From Halocynthiibacter styelae (GTDB lineage Bacteria; Pseudomonadota; Alphaproteobacteria; Rhodobacterales; Rhodobacteraceae): a stretch of DNA of 64,000 nucleotides. The stretch lies in NCBI RefSeq assembly GCF_016123485.1, contig NZ_JADCKQ010000004.1:186001-250000 (forward strand), in the 5' to 3' direction. The position numbers and the translations under genes were made by a program. The notes beneath the pieces were generated by a model. The model did not search any database. It worked only from the letters and a program-made list of their open reading frames with translations, and was not told where the DNA came from. Shown piece by piece: positions 54,116 to 62,639 of the stretch. Within the stretch, counting starts at the first letter, position 1. Every line of letters begins with the position of its first letter.

Positions 54116-55051
54116 TTGAAACCTAGAAATAACCAGTTGGACGCCAGGCGCGGCGCACTGATCCTTTTGGTTGTCTGGGGACATCTGCTTGAAAATCGCG
54201 GAATCGAGCAGAGCTTGTATTTCGCTATCTATACCTTCCACATTTCGGCCTTTGCGATGATCAGCGGCATGGTCGCAAGCCCACAGATAGGCATTCAGGG
54301 TCTGCGCCGGCTGTGTCACAGAATTCTATTGCCATTGCTCGCCTTCCAGATCCTCTATTCTCTGGCTCTTACCTACTTCATGCCAGATCGGGCGATCTCC
54401 ATAACGACACCAGCGTTGATTATCTGGTTTCTATTCAGCCTGCTCACCTGGAAACTCCTTTTGCCTCTGGTCAAACGGATTCCTTACGCAATCCCTTTGA
54501 GCATTATCGCGGCGCTGCTTGTGGGCTATGTCGACTGGATCGAACTGGAGTTCAGCCTTTCCAGAACTTTCGTTTTCTTTCCAGCATTTTTATTTGGTCA
54601 CTATTACAGCACCATGATCACTTCACTCGCGGCCCGATATCGCCTGACTTTCGGTACCGCTTTCGTGGTTCTTTTTTCCCTGGCGGTTGGGATATCAGCT
54701 CATATAGACACCGCTTTACTCTGGGGGGCACATCCTTATTCAACTTTCCCGGACGAAGCACTGCCCATAGCGTCCCGCGCCCTGATCATCTTTACCGGGA
54801 TCGCCATGTCAGTATTTTTCTTCGCTATTGTTCCCGTACAATCTGACAAACTGACCCATCTCGGACGAAGAACAATGCCAGTCTATCTTTTGCATGGGTT
54901 CCCGGTTTTACTGTTCTGGACCATCGATACCCGGGGATACAGCGGCGTCGCCTTCAGTGTACTGACAGCTACTCTGGCTATCATACTCGCATTGCTGCTT
55001 TCGAACGTCAGCGTGGCAAAACTTCAAACCCGAATGACCGGCAAAGGCTAG
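54116..55051 (+). CDS. Acyltransferase-3 / NolL-like O-acetyltransferase
   Basis: 311 residues from a TTG start (MKPRNNQLDARRGALILLVVWGHLLE region; family N-terminus is LDxxRG...GHLLE). About ten membrane segments. The conserved GHLLE histidine and the late HLGRRTMPVYLLHGF motif fit O-acetyltransferases of the fucose 4-O-acetylase group, which acetylate sugars on lipid or polysaccharide carriers. It lies just before the arabinose-donor genes, so acetylation of the same glycan is plausible. Confidence 0.78.
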   Translation: MKPRNNQLDARRGALILLVVWGHLLENRGIEQSLYFAIYTFHISAFAMISGMVASPQIGIQGLRRLCHRILLPLLAFQILYSLALTYFMPDRAISITTPALIIWFLFSLLTWKLLLPLVKRIPYAIPLSIIAALLVGYVDWIELEFSLSRTFVFFPAFLFGHYYSTMITSLAARYRLTFGTAFVVLFSLAVGISAHIDTALLWGAHPYSTFPDEALPIASRALIIFTGIAMSVFFFAIVPVQSDKLTHLGRRTMPVYLLHGFPVLLFWTIDTRGYSGVAFSVLTATLAIILALLLSNVSVAKLQTRMTGKG

Positions 55052-55224
55052 AAGGCACCGAACACGCTTCAAATGTCGTCTGTATGAGCTTTAAAAACTT
55101 TAAACTTCCCCTTGTGGAGCCTTTAAAGATTTGAAAGTTTCGCCCTGTGTTTTGTACCCAGTTCCTTCATTTTCGTTTTATACCCTGAAATAAAAAAGCC
55201 GCATTCACAGGTTACCTTGCAGAA

Positions 55225-56232
55225 ATGACACCAAGCACCCCTGATACATCCCCTGTTCTGACAGCCCTGCCCCCCCGTCGGCGCTGGCGTGAGGTTTTGC
55301 TTGCACCTGCCCTTTTCCTGGCGGTGGCCTTTGGCTTGATCAGCCTTGCAATGGCGACGGGATGGGAAGAAACGCTGACACAGATCGCAAAGCTCGGCTG
55401 GCTGCAAATCCTTGTTCTGTTTGCGCTTTCCCTGGTGAACTATCTGTTACGTGGCTTGCGCTGGCATATCTTTGCGCGCCGTATGAACCTGCGCGTGAGC
55501 ATTCTACAAAGCCTGCGCCACTTCCTTGGGGGCTTTGCCATGTCGGTTACCCCGGGCCGTCTTGGCGAATTGATCCGTTTGCGCTGGATTGCGCGTGAAT
55601 GCGGCGGCCGCCCCGAACGCAGCGCCCCACTTGTCCTGATCGATCGCGCCTCTGATCTTGCAGCAATGGCGATTATCCTTGCTCTCAGCCTCAGCCAGTC
55701 CATGGGCGGCCATACAATTGCGGCACCGGTCGCCGCAATCGCATTGCTGTTGGCTATTGTTGTCACCCGCCCTAAGCTATTGACCGGATTGATTAAAGCC
55801 ACCTGGAAGCTCATTGGCCGCAAACCCAGGTTCTTCGCAAGACTGCGCAGCATGGCCCGGTCTCTCAGCCTGTTCACCAGTGCTGCAGTACTGCTTCCGA
55901 CATTGTCCCTGGGGCTGCTCGGGTGGATTGCTGAAGGCTACGCATTCTGGCTGCTTCTGGATTGGTTTGGAGCAAATGTTCCTTTCTGGAAAGCCGTAGG
56001 GATCTTCACACTGGCGACGCTGGCCGGTGGTCTGACCGGTGCGCCCGGCGGCGTTGGTGGTGCCGAAGCCGCCATGATCGCGCTGTTATCTCTCGAAGGG
56101 TTCGGCCCCGGGCTTTCTGTACCGGCAACAATCATCATCCGCGTCACAACCCTTTGGTTTGCAATTATAATCGGACTTCTGATCTTTCCCCTGGCGGAAA
56201 AGAAATCCAGAAAGACCCAGTTGAACTCATGA
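55225..56232 (+). CDS. Flippase-like membrane protein (LPG_synthase_TM / UPF0104 family)
   Basis: 335 residues, about eight membrane segments. Family features: NYLLRGLRWHIFARRM, FAMSVTPGRLGELIR, and GGLTGAPGGVGGAEAAM near the end. These proteins are the membrane part of lysyl-phosphatidylglycerol synthase and related AglD-type proteins, thought to flip or handle lipid-linked sugars. Seventeen bases before the DprE1-like gene, so it may flip the lipid-linked arabinose donor. Confidence 0.8.
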   Translation: MTPSTPDTSPVLTALPPRRRWREVLLAPALFLAVAFGLISLAMATGWEETLTQIAKLGWLQILVLFALSLVNYLLRGLRWHIFARRMNLRVSILQSLRHFLGGFAMSVTPGRLGELIRLRWIARECGGRPERSAPLVLIDRASDLAAMAIILALSLSQSMGGHTIAAPVAAIALLLAIVVTRPKLLTGLIKATWKLIGRKPRFFARLRSMARSLSLFTSAAVLLPTLSLGLLGWIAEGYAFWLLLDWFGANVPFWKAVGIFTLATLAGGLTGAPGGVGGAEAAMIALLSLEGFGPGLSVPATIIIRVTTLWFAIIIGLLIFPLAEKKSRKTQLNS

Positions 56233-56248
56233 ACGGAAAACAGCTTAT

Positions 56249-57577
56249 ATGACCTGGAAAACAGATACACATACGGGCTGGGGCCGGGTCCACAGCACCA
56301 CGGGCGAACTTGCCCGACCTGAACGTCAGTCTGCACTGCTGCGTCTGACTGAGACCATCACAGCACCCGCAATCGGAATGCGCCGGTCCTACGGCGACGC
56401 GCCCCTGAACAGCGACGGGCGTGCAATTGATATGACCCGTCTGGACCGGATCATCAGCTTTGATCCTGAAGCCGGCCTGCTGGAAGCCGAAGCTGGTGTT
56501 CAGATAGGCGTGCTTGCCGATGTTCTTGCACCACAAGGCTGGTTGCCAGCAGTGATGCCCGGAACAGGCTTTGCAACACTCGGCGGCTGCATTGCAAATG
56601 ATGTGCATGGCAAAAACCACCACATTGACGGAAGCTTTGGCGATCATGTGGAAAGCATCACAATTCTGCTGGCGGGCGGTCAGCGCAAAATACTGACGCC
56701 AGGTCGCAACAAGGATCTGTTCCGCGCAACAATCGGCGGCCTGGGTCAGACTGGCGTGATCCTGTCGGCCAAACTGCGCCTGAAACCCTGCGTTGGTGAC
56801 GTAATCATGGTGACTGAACAGAGGGCGGCTGACTTTGACGCTTTCATTTCTCTGTTGGACAACTCGCGTGCGACCTATTCGGTTGGCTGGATTGATGCGA
56901 CGGCACAGGGCAACGCCCTTGGGCGTGGCATTCTGGAAGAGGCCGAAACGGGTGCTGGTCTGGTCCCTGCCCCGAAACGCGCGAAATCTGTACCGTTTAA
57001 TGCCCCAGGCTGGGCCCTGGCATCCCCCATCGTAAAGTTGTTTAACGCGCTCTATTACAGACGTGTTCCCAAAACTGGCCGAACCCTGGTTAAACCCATC
57101 GGTGATTTTTTCTTCCCATTGGATGCCATTCACAACTGGAACCGACTGTATGGCAAACTGGGGTTTCATCAGTTTCAATGTGTTCTGCCTGTGGACAGGA
57201 AAGACGACCTGCGCGAGGTGCTGGATCTGATCGCACGTTCTGGTCTGGCATCCCCGCTTGCGGTTCTCAAGCGCATGGGGCCAGATGTCGGCGATCAACC
57301 TGCAGGTATGATGTCTTTCCCGCAGGAAGGCTATACGCTGGCCGTAGATTTCCGGAACCGACCAGGCGCAGAAATCCTCATCCACCGCCTTGAGGAAATG
57401 ACCGCAGATGCGGGCGGGCGCGTTTACCTGGCCAAAGATTCCCTGGCCAGAGAAACCCGCATCAAATCCATGTACCCTGAACACGCGACCTGGTGTGACA
57501 TCGTCAACAAAGCCGATCCGGAGGGCGATCTGAAAACAGATCTGATCCGCCGCCTTGATCTGAGGACTGCCCAATGA
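56249..57577 (+). CDS. DprE1-like decaprenylphosphoryl-ribose oxidase (FAD)
   Basis: 442 residues. VAO-type FAD-binding oxidoreductase: IGMRRSYGDAPLNSDG and the strongly conserved GGCIANDVHGKNHHIDGSFG segment, where DprE1 enzymes have GGAIACDIHGKNHH. It would oxidise the 2'-OH of polyprenylphosphoryl-beta-D-ribofuranose to the keto sugar. Its stop overlaps the next start (ATGA), as in known DprE1-DprE2 pairs. Confidence 0.85.
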   Translation: MTWKTDTHTGWGRVHSTTGELARPERQSALLRLTETITAPAIGMRRSYGDAPLNSDGRAIDMTRLDRIISFDPEAGLLEAEAGVQIGVLADVLAPQGWLPAVMPGTGFATLGGCIANDVHGKNHHIDGSFGDHVESITILLAGGQRKILTPGRNKDLFRATIGGLGQTGVILSAKLRLKPCVGDVIMVTEQRAADFDAFISLLDNSRATYSVGWIDATAQGNALGRGILEEAETGAGLVPAPKRAKSVPFNAPGWALASPIVKLFNALYYRRVPKTGRTLVKPIGDFFFPLDAIHNWNRLYGKLGFHQFQCVLPVDRKDDLREVLDLIARSGLASPLAVLKRMGPDVGDQPAGMMSFPQEGYTLAVDFRNRPGAEILIHRLEEMTADAGGRVYLAKDSLARETRIKSMYPEHATWCDIVNKADPEGDLKTDLIRRLDLRTAQ

Positions 57578-58323
57578 CCCCGAATACACAAGAAACCTGG
57601 ATCATTCTGGGCGCGACCTCATCCATGGCCCGTGCCTTTGCCCGTTCTGTTGCACAGGACGGGGCTGCGGTTCTTCTGGCCGGGCGCGATATGGAAGATA
57701 TGCAGGTATTCGCTTTAGATCTCGCACTCCGCGGAGCTATTTTGGCTGAAGCACACGCGATTGATATGCGCGACAACACGGGCTTTGCGCCACTGATTGA
57801 GCGGGCTCAGCAAGAAGAGGGACAGATTTCGGTCGCTGTGTTCACAGGCTCCATGCCGCCGCAGTCCGAAATTGACGACAATCCCGAACTGATCCACGGG
57901 GTCATTCGCGACAGCTTTACCGGACCGGCAGAGTTCCTGCAGATGATCGCACCGGAAATGGAAACACGCGGTGGTGGCCAGGTTGTTGGTGTCGGCTCTG
58001 TTGCCGGGGACCGCGGACGCATCGGGAATTATGTCTATGGCGCAGCCAAAGCCGGCTTTCATACATATCTGTCAGGTTTTCGCAATCGTCTGAACCGGTC
58101 TGGTGCCCATGTTTTGACCGTAAAGCCCGGCTTTGTCGACACCGCCATGACCTGGACTGTGGACGGAATGTTCCTGGTCGCTTCGCCTGAAAATGTAGCC
58201 CGCGACATTCGCAAAGCCCTGCGCAAAAAACGCAATGTGATCTACACACCGTTTTTCTGGTGGGGGATTATGTCGATCATCCGGTCCATTCCTGAGTTCA
58301 TCTTCAAAAAACTTTCCGTCTGA
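57574..58323 (+). CDS. DprE2-like short-chain reductase
   Basis: 249 residues. SDR fold with an unusual cofactor loop GATSSMA (as in DprE2), the catalytic YxxxK as YGAAK, and a C-terminal amphipathic tail (about 225-249) suiting membrane contact. It would reduce the keto intermediate to polyprenylphosphoryl-D-arabinofuranose. Coupled to the DprE1-like gene by a 4-base overlap. Confidence 0.84.
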   Translation: MTPNTQETWIILGATSSMARAFARSVAQDGAAVLLAGRDMEDMQVFALDLALRGAILAEAHAIDMRDNTGFAPLIERAQQEEGQISVAVFTGSMPPQSEIDDNPELIHGVIRDSFTGPAEFLQMIAPEMETRGGGQVVGVGSVAGDRGRIGNYVYGAAKAGFHTYLSGFRNRLNRSGAHVLTVKPGFVDTAMTWTVDGMFLVASPENVARDIRKALRKKRNVIYTPFFWWGIMSIIRSIPEFIFKKLSV

Positions 58324-58327
58324 CGTG

Positions 58328-59752
58328 CTACAGGCCAAACCATTGTTGCCACAACCCGGCGGCATAGAAGATCAGTGAAACGGTAATCAGCAGGAACCCG
58401 ATCCCGCGTTTGTCTTTCAGTGCGAAGACAATGGGATCGTGATCCTGCTTTCCGTGATACCCCAGACGGATCATGCGCAAAAGCCAGGCGGACATCGGCA
58501 CCATCGCCAGCCAGAGCAGCCATTGCGTCGGATATAGCATCTGCGCCTGATCAGAACGTGTGTAGAGGAAGAAAATCAGCAGGGAGAAAACCATCCCAAG
58601 GCCGGACACATTCACAAGGTCGCCCATATCCGCACGCCCGTAGCCTCTGCCCGGAAGGCGCGCATCACTTGTCGCCAGGGCCAGTTCGGTCATCCGTTTC
58701 ACACATCCCAACGTGATGAACACCGGGAAGATGAAAACCATCATATAAAGAGATGCCTCAACGCCGGTTGCCGCCGCCCCGGCAACCACCCGTAGTGTAT
58801 AGAGGCTGGCCAACGCCGCAATATCCACCCAACGCATCCGTTTCAATTGCAGGGAATAAGCCAGAGACAGTCCCATATAAATAAGAATAGTGAACAGAAA
58901 CCCTGTCCCAAGCAAAGCCGCGATGCCCAATGCGGCACAGGAAAGAAAAACGAATGCCAGCATTCCAACAGGTATTGGCACGGTTCCCGCAGCAAAGGGG
59001 CGAAAGCGTTTTTTGACATGCTGCCGGTCAGCTTCGAGATCCAAAAGATCGTTTACTATATATATAGAAGACGCCGCCGCTGAAAACGCCATTATCCCCA
59101 GAAGCAGCAACAACAGGTTGGTGAGCGTAAATTCATGTGATGCCAGGATCGGCAAAAACAGCAGAACATTCTTTACCCATTGATGCGGGCGTATGGCTTT
59201 CAGTAAGGCCCGGCCAGACCAGCCCCCTGCAAACCGGATAACTTCCTGACCCGGTCGGGCCGTTGGTTCGATGTCTCCGACAACCAGCGCCTTATCAGCT
59301 TGCGCCCAAACCGCGCGGTCTGCGGCATGATCGCCTGCATAGTCAAAACCCTGTTCGCCATATGTCTGACTGAGATATTCTGCTTTTGCTTCCCCCTTCA
59401 GGTTCGCTATCCCATCGGAACCCCTGCTGTGTTCGCTATACCCATGATGTTGTGCAAGCTCAGATACCAGTTTCTGATCAGAGGCCGATACCAGGAGAAC
59501 CTCTCGCCCTGCGTTGCGCTGTTGATCCGCATAATCTTTCAGTTCCGGATGCACCGGTAAAAGCGCGACATTCAGGTCAGCTATCCCGGCAAGTTCACGT
59601 TTCAGCCGCGCACGGTCAGTAAGGTTCGCAACAGCGCACCGGCATGCCGACAAAGGATCTTTCCCAAGTGCGCCCCAAAAGCATTCAAATAACATATCCG
59701 TCTTCAGAAATGTTCCGTCGATATCCAGTACAAGGGGTTTGTCGTCAGCCAT
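58328..59752 (-). CDS. HAD phosphatase-UbiA phosphoribosyl-polyprenol transferase fusion
   Basis: 474 residues from the second of two adjacent methionines. N-terminal HAD domain (about 1-175) with DIDGTFLKTD. C-terminal UbiA domain (about 185-470), about eight membrane segments, with NDLLDLEAD (235-243) and RPFAAG. UbiA-type enzymes (Rv3806c, NoeC) make polyprenyl-phosphoryl 5-phosphoribose; a phosphatase is then needed to remove the 5-phosphate, and the HAD part can do this. With the DprE1/DprE2 pair this completes a donor pathway. The stop is 4 bases from the DprE2-like stop, convergent. Confidence 0.85.
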   Translation of the reverse strand: MADDKPLVLDIDGTFLKTDMLFECFWGALGKDPLSACRCAVANLTDRARLKRELAGIADLNVALLPVHPELKDYADQQRNAGREVLLVSASDQKLVSELAQHHGYSEHSRGSDGIANLKGEAKAEYLSQTYGEQGFDYAGDHAADRAVWAQADKALVVGDIEPTARPGQEVIRFAGGWSGRALLKAIRPHQWVKNVLLFLPILASHEFTLTNLLLLLLGIMAFSAAASSIYIVNDLLDLEADRQHVKKRFRPFAAGTVPIPVGMLAFVFLSCAALGIAALLGTGFLFTILIYMGLSLAYSLQLKRMRWVDIAALASLYTLRVVAGAAATGVEASLYMMVFIFPVFITLGCVKRMTELALATSDARLPGRGYGRADMGDLVNVSGLGMVFSLLIFFLYTRSDQAQMLYPTQWLLWLAMVPMSAWLLRMIRLGYHGKQDHDPIVFALKDKRGIGFLLITVSLIFYAAGLWQQWFGL

Positions 59753-60656
59753 CATTGCCTGCCAGGTTCACGTAAAACACACAGCCATCTGTGGCCAGTT
59801 CCGGAGGCGTTGTACACAACCCCCGCGCGATGGTCCAGGCGGCGACAACCTTTGGCACATAACCACGGGTTTCAGCGTATTCCGGCACACCATTGTTTCG
59901 CTTTACGGCATTCTCGCCGGCATTATACGCAGCCAGCACCATAATGGGATCATAGTTAAACTCCCCCATCAGCCAGTCAAGATATGCAACACCGCCTCTG
60001 AGATTCTGCACCGGGTCCATTCGATCAGTTACGCCAAACCGTTCTGCAGTTGCCGGCATAAGTTGCATCAGCCCGCCAGCCCCCGCAGAACTTACGGCGT
60101 CCTCACGTCCGGCAGATTCAACCCCAATAACGGCCAATACCAGCGCTGGGGAAACCTTAGTACCAACGGTTGCACCCAGAATTTCACCACCATATTTTTC
60201 AGCGATACTTTGCAGGTTCTGCATTCTCGGAAAACTACTTTCCTCACTGGTCGAGTTTGACAGAACCTGCTCTGCCAGCTCGAGAGAGTTCGGTGCGGAA
60301 TCTGACAGCGCCGGAGACACCTCTTTCCAGAACCATGCGAAGGGTAAACTCTCTGCTGTGTCTGTCGGCGCAACAGTTGCAACTGTTTCCGTTTCATCCA
60401 CAACCGAACCATTCGAACCCGTCGGCAAAGCCAGCGCCCGCGCCTGTTCCTCCGGATCAATCTGCACATCAATCCGGCGACGTCCTTCAAAGCTCTCTGG
60501 CACTGAAATCCAGCGCGCAGAAAAATCACCCGAATTTGGAAAACCCTGCGACAGGCAAGGCTGGGCCAGCAAAAGAAGGTACACACATCCCCCCACACAG
60601 GACATATACCCCATTCCTCTAAATCGACCAGGGGAAGAGAAAAAGGTTTCACGCAT
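59745..60656 (-). CDS. Lytic transglycosylase (SLT family)
   Basis: 303 residues. N-terminal hydrophobic segment (about 14-37, ending LLLLAQPCLSQG) as signal. The C-terminal SLT domain (about 160-285) has the catalytic glutamate in GVESAGRED, GAGGLMQLMPATAERFGV, AAYNAGENAV and YVPKV. It cuts peptidoglycan glycan strands. The stop lies eight bases inside the UbiA-fusion start, so the two genes are co-expressed. Such enzymes open the wall for pilus or secretion machines; the adjacent Flp pilin genes make that role likely. Confidence 0.86.
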   Translation of the reverse strand: MRETFFSSPGRFRGMGYMSCVGGCVYLLLLAQPCLSQGFPNSGDFSARWISVPESFEGRRRIDVQIDPEEQARALALPTGSNGSVVDETETVATVAPTDTAESLPFAWFWKEVSPALSDSAPNSLELAEQVLSNSTSEESSFPRMQNLQSIAEKYGGEILGATVGTKVSPALVLAVIGVESAGREDAVSSAGAGGLMQLMPATAERFGVTDRMDPVQNLRGGVAYLDWLMGEFNYDPIMVLAAYNAGENAVKRNNGVPEYAETRGYVPKVVAAWTIARGLCTTPPELATDGCVFYVNLAGNDG

Positions 60657-61022
60657 GGTAAACTGCTGCCTCTGTTTTGATCACGATTCTCACAAATCTC
60701 GAAATCTATGGCCAGAGTTTTCTGTCTTTGAGCAGGCATTTCAGGCACAAAACTGCCCCCTGAGTCTTAATAACAACAAAACCGCAAAGATATATTAAAA
60801 TATATTATAATAAATCAATAACTTACATGTTTTTCCACTTTTCTCAGCATCAAGCCAAAAATACCTGATATCTGCCCAGGTCTTGCCCCATTCCGGGGGT
60901 TATATAGCCCCATAACAAGCTCGTATGGGCGTATGATCAAAAGTGAAATGTTGTGCAAGGCCTCCACGGGCCACCTCAAACTCCGCTTTTCGCGGCTGAT
61001 TAAACTAAGTTAGGATATAAAA
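60657..61022. other. Divergent regulatory region between lytic transglycosylase and Flp pilin
   Basis: 365 bases with no gene. An AT-rich block at about 60775-60830 and a GGGG...CCCC dyad (GGGGTTATATAGCCCC at about 60898-60913). Both the leftward lytic transglycosylase operon and the rightward pilin gene must be transcribed from here. No ribosome-size reading frame of note. Confidence 0.45.
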
Positions 61023-61208
61023 ATGCTGAATCTCATCAAAAACTTCGCAAATGACGAATCCGGTGCTGTGACTGTTGACTGGGTCGTTCTGACCGCAGCT
61101 ATCGTTGGTCTGGGCATCGTGATCATCAACTCCGTAGGTACCAACACTGCTGAGCTGGCACGTGAAATCGGTTCTTCCGTAAAAGCACAAAGCGTACAGA
61201 CATACTAA
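61023..61208 (+). CDS. flp: Flp-family type IVb pilin (first copy)
   Basis: 61 residues. Leader MLNLIKNFANDESG, followed by a single hydrophobic helix (AVTVDWVVLTAAIVGLGIVI) and a short polar tail. A prepilin-peptidase site at G before A (ESG|AVTVDW) with Glu or Asp at +5 position, as in Flp pilins. The mature protein would form a Tad pilus fibre. A strong terminator follows, so it is expressed alone. Confidence 0.86.
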   Translation: MLNLIKNFANDESGAVTVDWVVLTAAIVGLGIVIINSVGTNTAELAREIGSSVKAQSVQTY

Positions 61209-61244
61209 TTCTATACGCTCTGCCCGGATACCGGACAGAATTTA

Positions 61245-61275
61245 CAAGCCACGCCTCGCGCGTGGCTTGTTTGCT
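61245..61275 (+). terminator. Terminator after the first Flp pilin
   Basis: CAAGCCACGC (61245-61254) pairs with GCGTGGCTTG (61260-61269), followed by TTTGCTTT. Confidence 0.8.
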
Positions 61276-61414
61276 TTGAGGGTAGTCCAGCTTTCCCCTC
61301 TGGAGAGAGACATCCCATTCACGCCAGATCGTGATCAACTTGCTGCCACAATTCACCTATAAGATGAATTTGTTCAGTACATTTACCAGTATCACACATC
61401 AGCGGGGCGGGCCT

Positions 61415-61600
61415 ATGCTACATCTGTTCAGAAACTTTCTAGACAACGAATCCGGTGCCGTAACCGTCGATTGGGTTGTTCTCACCGCTGGCATTGTCAT
61501 GATGGGGGCTGTTTTCGCTATTCCGATCGGAAATGATGTTTCTGAACTTTCACGCGAAACGGGAACGGCTATTGGTTCCATGAGCGTAGCGACTTACTGA
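61415..61600 (+). CDS. flp: Flp-family type IVb pilin (second copy)
   Basis: 61 residues from MLHLFRNFLDNESGAV. The leader, cleavage site and helix (TVDWVVLTAGIVMMGAVFAI) are almost the same as in the first pilin, but the tail (DVSELSRETGTAIGSMSVATY) differs. A frame extending upstream has no ribosome site. A paralogue, probably a minor or alternative pilin; serine and threonine in the tail could be glycosylated. Confidence 0.85.
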   Translation: MLHLFRNFLDNESGAVTVDWVVLTAGIVMMGAVFAIPIGNDVSELSRETGTAIGSMSVATY

Positions 61601-61780
61601 AACCCTCTTAAAACAAGCGTTTCACAACTTGTTATATTAACTTATTGCGCGTATTCAGTTATCAGGTTCTAAATATAACCTGGGCACTTTTGACGCATTG
61701 ATTCAGCCGAAAATGCAGTCAGAAAATGTCCAGATGATCCGTATTTGATGGCGGAAAATGAAATTCTGGAAGGAATAAAA

Positions 61781-62584
61781 ATGCGCGCTGTATTTGGCCT
61801 CGTACTTGTTGCCGGCGTCGGTCTGGCCGGGCTTGCCGTATTCAAAGTAAAAGAACGCGTGGATGCATATCAGCACGCGCTGAACAACGCCAACCAGGGC
61901 AGCATCCCGACTACTCCCGTATTCGTTGTGTCTGAACGTCTGGTTTACGGACAACAGATGACTGAAGAACATGTACGTCTTGTGGATTGGCCAGCAGCAT
62001 CACTGCCTGAAGGTACATTCTCTGAAATCGGCCAGCTTTTCCCTGATGACTCACTGGCGTTTCGCAGCGTTGCACGGATCATGGAAGTAAATGAGCCAAT
62101 CCTGGCTGTAAAAGTATCCGAACCCGGAAAAGGCGTGGGCATCCAATCCCAACTGTCCCCTGGTAAGCGGGCGTTTACAATTCGTGTGGATGCCGTCACA
62201 GGTGTATCCGGCTTCCTGCGTCCTGGTGATCTTGTTGACATTTACTGGACCGGACAGGACGCACGTGGCGAAGAGCTTTCTCAGCTTATTCAGCAGGCCG
62301 TGCGGGTCATCGCGGTGGATCAAAGCACGAACGAAGATCAAATCGAAGCCTCCGTCGCCCGAACCATCACTGTCGAAGGAACCCCTCAGCAGGTCGCCGA
62401 TCTCACTCAGGCCCAGGCCAGCGGACGTCTACTGCTTTCACTGCGTATTGTTACCGAAGCCGGGGATGTGATTGAGGAAGAGGTTATCACCACAACCCGG
62501 GACTTCCTGGATGGCGGGAAATGCTACATTTCCCAGGGATTTGGCGCAAATAAAACTGAGGTTGAAGTGGATTGCGCGGAATAA
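61781..62584 (+). CDS. cpaB: Flp pilus assembly protein CpaB/RcpC
   Basis: 267 residues from MRAVFGLVLVAGVGL with GGAAGGA six bases upstream. One N-terminal anchor (about 3-22), then a SAF domain (about 40-120: VVSERLVYGQQMTEEHVRLVDWP) and an RcpC-like C-terminal part ending in a short cysteine-containing tail. It interacts with the secretin channel of the Tad pilus. No other tad genes follow; the terminator after it closes the group. Confidence 0.85.
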   Translation: MRAVFGLVLVAGVGLAGLAVFKVKERVDAYQHALNNANQGSIPTTPVFVVSERLVYGQQMTEEHVRLVDWPAASLPEGTFSEIGQLFPDDSLAFRSVARIMEVNEPILAVKVSEPGKGVGIQSQLSPGKRAFTIRVDAVTGVSGFLRPGDLVDIYWTGQDARGEELSQLIQQAVRVIAVDQSTNEDQIEASVARTITVEGTPQQVADLTQAQASGRLLLSLRIVTEAGDVIEEEVITTTRDFLDGGKCYISQGFGANKTEVEVDCAE

Positions 62585-62589
62585 CAAAA

Positions 62590-62618
62590 AAAGGCGCCCG
62601 CTGTCCCGGGCGCCTTTT
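62590..62618. terminator. Bidirectional terminator between cpaB and the acyl-CoA synthetase
   Basis: AAAGGCGCCCG (62590-62600) pairs with CGGGCGCCTTTT (62607-62618). A and T runs flank both sides, so it can stop the two convergent genes. Confidence 0.87.
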
Positions 62619-62639
62619 CTATAAGATCTGAGAATACTA

